From the NCBI GenBank assembly GCA_027587225.1, contig JAPDDQ010000003.1, forward strand, positions 124,001-188,000: 64,000 bases of DNA, in the 5' to 3' direction. Positions 61,853 through 64,000 of the stretch are shown one piece after another. A program made the position numbers and the translations under genes. The DNA is from Solirubrobacter taibaiensis. GTDB taxonomy: Bacteria > Actinomycetota > Thermoleophilia > Solirubrobacterales > Solirubrobacteraceae. The notes beneath the pieces were generated by a model. That model ran no database searches and had not been told where the DNA came from. It saw only the letters and a list, made by a program, of their open reading frames with translations. The number at the start of each line of letters is the position of its first letter. Positions within the stretch are counted from its first letter, which is position 1.

Positions 61853-62287
61853 ATGGCGTACAACGAGGCGTACATCAATGTCCCGCCGGCGACGGTCTTC
61901 GGCGTTCTCAGCGATCCCGTCAACTACCCGAAGTGGGTCGTAGGTGCGCGGAAGATCCGCGGTGCCGACCCGCAGTTCCCGGCGATCGGGTCACGATTTC
62001 ATCACCAGGTGGGCGTCGCGCCGCTGGTGCTCAATGACCACACCGAGGTGATCGCCAACGAGGCGCCGAACCGGCTGGTCATGCGAGCCAAGACCCGTCC
62101 ATTCGGCACCGCACGGGTGGATCTCAAGCTGCTCACCGAGGGTTCTGGGACCCGTGTGCAGATGACCGAGAGCGCAGGGGATACGCCCAGCCGTGTCCTG
62201 CTCAACCGATTGTCGGACCCGCTGATCCACGCCCGCAACGTCCGCTCGCTCGGACGACTGAAGCGGTTGGCCGAGAACCGAGGCTGA
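61853..62287 (+). CDS. SRPBCC-family (polyketide cyclase/dehydrase-like) protein
   Basis: The 144-aa protein opens YINVPPATVFGVLSDPVNYP-KWVVGARK, the characteristic first strand and helix of SRPBCC/START-like proteins. It continues with LNDHTEVIANEAPNRLVMRA and the closing helix LIHARNVRSLGRLKRLAE. The fold makes a hydrophobic pocket; the ligand is unknown. Confidence 0.88.
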   Translation: MAYNEAYINVPPATVFGVLSDPVNYPKWVVGARKIRGADPQFPAIGSRFHHQVGVAPLVLNDHTEVIANEAPNRLVMRAKTRPFGTARVDLKLLTEGSGTRVQMTESAGDTPSRVLLNRLSDPLIHARNVRSLGRLKRLAENRG

Positions 62288-62288
62288 T

Positions 62289-62609
62289 TCAGGCGACGTC
62301 CGGGCCCAGCAGGAACTGCTCGAGCTCGGCGACGCCGCGCTCGGTGTACAGGGTCACGTCTTCGAGCGCTCGGGCCCAGCAGGCGACTGCCGCGTGGAGC
62401 ACGGTGCGCCCGCGCGCCCGCTCCTCACCGCCCTCGAGCAGGCAAAGGTATGGGTACTCGGGGTCGCGGTCGACTTCGACCCGCACCGTTCCGAACGCGC
62501 GCAGCGCCACAAGGACGTCTTCCAGCGCGAGTGACGTGAGGGCGAGGTCGTTGACCGCGGCGATCACGGCCGGGCGGCGCAGGAGCTGATCGAGTTCTGC
62601 CTCGGGCAT
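62289..62609 (-). CDS. Hypothetical protein
   Basis: The 106-aa protein MPEAELDQLLRRPAVIAAVN... has alternating helices and strands (VRVEVDRDPEYPYLCLLEGG) and no membrane segment. It is convergent with the SRPBCC gene, with stop codons nearly touching. No family was recognised. Confidence 0.65.
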   Translation of the reverse strand: MPEAELDQLLRRPAVIAAVNDLALTSLALEDVLVALRAFGTVRVEVDRDPEYPYLCLLEGGEERARGRTVLHAAVACWARALEDVTLYTERGVAELEQFLLGPDVA

Positions 62610-62769
62610 CTCGCGACGCTATCGACACCCCCGGTCGGCACGCCATCGACAACTCGTCCAAACACGTGCGCCGTCGTGGCGTGTGTCCCCCACCGGCCGG
62701 TTCGGGACGAAGCGGACGTTCGTCCCGCTCCAGGAGGCGACGCCAACGAGGACGGCCCCCCGGTCCCGC

Positions 62770-63111
62770 CTACGCGTCGGGGTCGATCTGACGAGCGCGG
62801 TCGGCGTGTGTGGCCGCGGCCTCGCGACGGCGACGGGCCTCGTCCTCGGCGCGCTCGGCTTCGGTAGCGGCTTCGCGCGCTTTGCTCGCGTGCCGCTCGG
62901 CCGCCGCCTGTTCGTCGCCGGCCTCCGCGCGCAGCTGCTCGGCGCTGCCTTCCGCGTCGACGGCCGCTTCTTCGTGGCGGCCGGCCTCGGCGCGGCGCGC
63001 GCGGGCCTCCACCCGCTGCTGGGCGGGATCCGGACGCCGTGCACGCAGCACCAGCACCGCGACGATCACGAGCAGTAGGACGACGGCGGCGATGATGATG
63101 GCGGTGGTCAC
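62770..63111 (-). CDS. Small membrane protein with charged coiled-coil tail
   Basis: GTG at 63111 gives 113 aa: one transmembrane helix (AIIIAAVVLLLVIVAVLVL) and an Ala/Arg/Glu-rich helix of about 85 residues (ASKAREAATEAERAEDEARR). It is divergent from the PRC/DUF2382 gene across 43 bp, so they may share a stress promoter region. Function unknown. Confidence 0.7.
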   Translation of the reverse strand: MTTAIIIAAVVLLLVIVAVLVLRARRPDPAQQRVEARARRAEAGRHEEAAVDAEGSAEQLRAEAGDEQAAAERHASKAREAATEAERAEDEARRRREAAATHADRARQIDPDA

Positions 63112-63154
63112 GGGCGAGGTGCTACCCACTCGGCCAGATGGGTAGCTCCATGCC

Positions 63155-63697
63155 ATGCCTGATCTCGACACCGTCCTCGCGTGGCGCGGCAAAGCAATCG
63201 TCGATCGCGACGGCGAGAAGGCAGGCACGCTCGGCGCGCTCTATCTCGACGACGACGACCGTCCTGCCTATGGCGGCGTGCAGACCGGCCTGTTCCGACG
63301 CCGTGAGTCGATGGTCCCGCTCGACGGAGCGCGCGTCCTCGACGACGACATCCAAGTTCCCTACACCCTCGAGCAGATCCGGTCAGCGCCCAACGTCGAT
63401 GTCGACGTCAACCTCACCGACGCCGAGCAGGCACAGCTCGCCGCCCACTACGGCGAACCCACGCAGATCCTCGCCGGCCACGACGGCCCCGAAGTCGAGA
63501 TGACCCGTTCGGAAGAAGAGGTCACCTTCGGCGTCGCCCCGGCCAAGCCGCGCGAGCGCGTCCGCCTGCGCAAGCACACCGTCGTCGAGCAGGTCGAGAC
63601 GACCGTGCCCGTCCGGCGCGAAGAGATCCGTCTCGAGCATGAACCCGCGCCCGACGGCAAGATCGTCGACGTCAAGGACGCCGGGCCCGCCGATTAG
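63155..63697 (+). CDS. PRC-barrel/DUF2382 stress protein (second copy)
   Basis: The 180-aa protein carries a PRC barrel (IVDRDGEKAGTLGALYLDDD; VQTGLFRRRESMVPLDGARV) and a single DUF2382 unit (ERVRLRKHTVVEQVETTVPV, RREEIRLEHEP). It is shorter than the paralogue at 52034-52786, which has an extra repeat in the C-terminal half. It is probably part of the same stress response. Confidence 0.88.
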   Translation: MPDLDTVLAWRGKAIVDRDGEKAGTLGALYLDDDDRPAYGGVQTGLFRRRESMVPLDGARVLDDDIQVPYTLEQIRSAPNVDVDVNLTDAEQAQLAAHYGEPTQILAGHDGPEVEMTRSEEEVTFGVAPAKPRERVRLRKHTVVEQVETTVPVRREEIRLEHEPAPDGKIVDVKDAGPAD

Positions 63698-63728
63698 CCA
63701 GGGCGCGTCACGCTTGCTCCCGACGTAC

Positions 63729-64000
63729 CTAATCGACCGGGAGCTCGCTGCGTGAGCGAACGCCGCGTTTGGCGAACACGCGTGTCAGGTGGTTCTCGAC
63801 GGTCTTGACGCTCAACATCAGCTCGGCGGCGATCTCGCGATTGCTCTTGCCGGCGGCGGCCAGACGAGACACCGCCCGTTCCCGCGGGGTCAACGCATCG
63901 CGGGAGACGTCGTCGCCTCGGCGTACCGGTCTGAGACCCGACGCCTCGAGTTCAGCGTCGCACCGCTGCAAGTGTGGAGCCGCGCCGAGGGCCTGCAGGC
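63729..64000 (-). CDS. LuxR-family regulator, C-terminal HTH (5' part beyond window)
   Basis: The frame is open to the window edge. It encodes DALTPRERAVSRLAAAGKSN-REIAAELMLSVKTVENHLTRV with RSRSELPVD at the end, a complete LuxR/NarL-type HTH at the C-terminus. The preceding helix (LGAAPHLQRCDAELEASGLR) is like that of large ATP-binding LuxR regulators. The sensor and ATPase domains are outside. Confidence 0.85.
   Translation of the reverse strand, partial: LQALGAAPHLQRCDAELEASGLRPVRRGDDVSRDALTPRERAVSRLAAAGKSNREIAAELMLSVKTVENHLTRVFAKRGVRSRSELPVD

Overview
The window is high-GC DNA and reads like an actinobacterium of the Thermoleophilia/Solirubrobacterales type. This is an inference from gene style: secreted proteins with short GPAGP collagen-like tracts, two PRC-barrel/DUF2382 stress proteins, small DUF1269, DUF6458 and PGPGW membrane proteins, a SigB/SigF-type sigma factor, SARP and LuxR regulators, and many 4-nt ATGA overlaps. 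No rRNA, complete tRNA or CRISPR array was recognised.

Layout. 1-7.5 kb: a truncated DUF1479 oxygenase gene diverges from a ROK-family repressor, followed by two translationally coupled secreted esterase paralogues behind a clear promoter/operator, and a PASTA-like lipoprotein. 7.5-26.5 kb: the core of an integrative conjugative element: a MobF relaxase-helicase, then a leftward operon of type IV secretion genes (VirD4-like coupling protein, VirB4-like ATPase, SCO6880-like protein, VirB6/TrbL-like channel, VirB8-like protein, pilin-like protein, lytic transglycosylase), two secreted cargo proteins, an unusual sigma factor fused to a membrane-anchored zinc-binding anti-sigma-like region, and a RepB-type primase. 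26.6-36.8 kb: defence cargo: a complete Gabija pair (gajA-gajB), a nuclease with a PD-(D/E)xK-like region followed by a Toprim-like region, a DUF4238 protein, and a very large TPR protein ending in a PIN-like region. A 47-nt fragment of tRNA-His (anticodon arm to 3' end) with its terminator lies at 37.1 kb and is best read as the right attachment site. The tRNA polarity places the intact tRNA-His copy to the left, and it was not found in the window, so the element may extend beyond position 1; no integrase was recognised.

37.2-42.3 kb is a patchwork: a lipoprotein/collagen-like pair, a histidine-kinase remnant, a truncated SulP fragment, and a nucleotidyltransferase/winged-helix toxin-antitoxin-like pair inserted at the SulP break. 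42.3-54.9 kb is chromosomal signalling and stress functions: a STAS anti-sigma antagonist, an HD-GYP response regulator, a large beta-propeller surface protein, a SulP transporter, a TetR-HTH/SpoIIE phosphatase fusion, a PRC/DUF2382 protein and a sigma-B-type factor. Together these look like a partner-switching general-stress circuit. 54.9-58.7 kb is a small leftward locus of probable export function: a protein with the QRSAGN motif known from contractile-injection-system cargo and a papain-like toxin domain, a zinc-ribbon/PASTA/beta-propeller partner, and a PA-IL-like lectin. 58.9-64 kb holds an AfsR/SARP ATPase regulator, a SRPBCC protein, small membrane proteins, a second PRC/DUF2382 protein, and the C-terminus of a LuxR regulator cut by the window edge.
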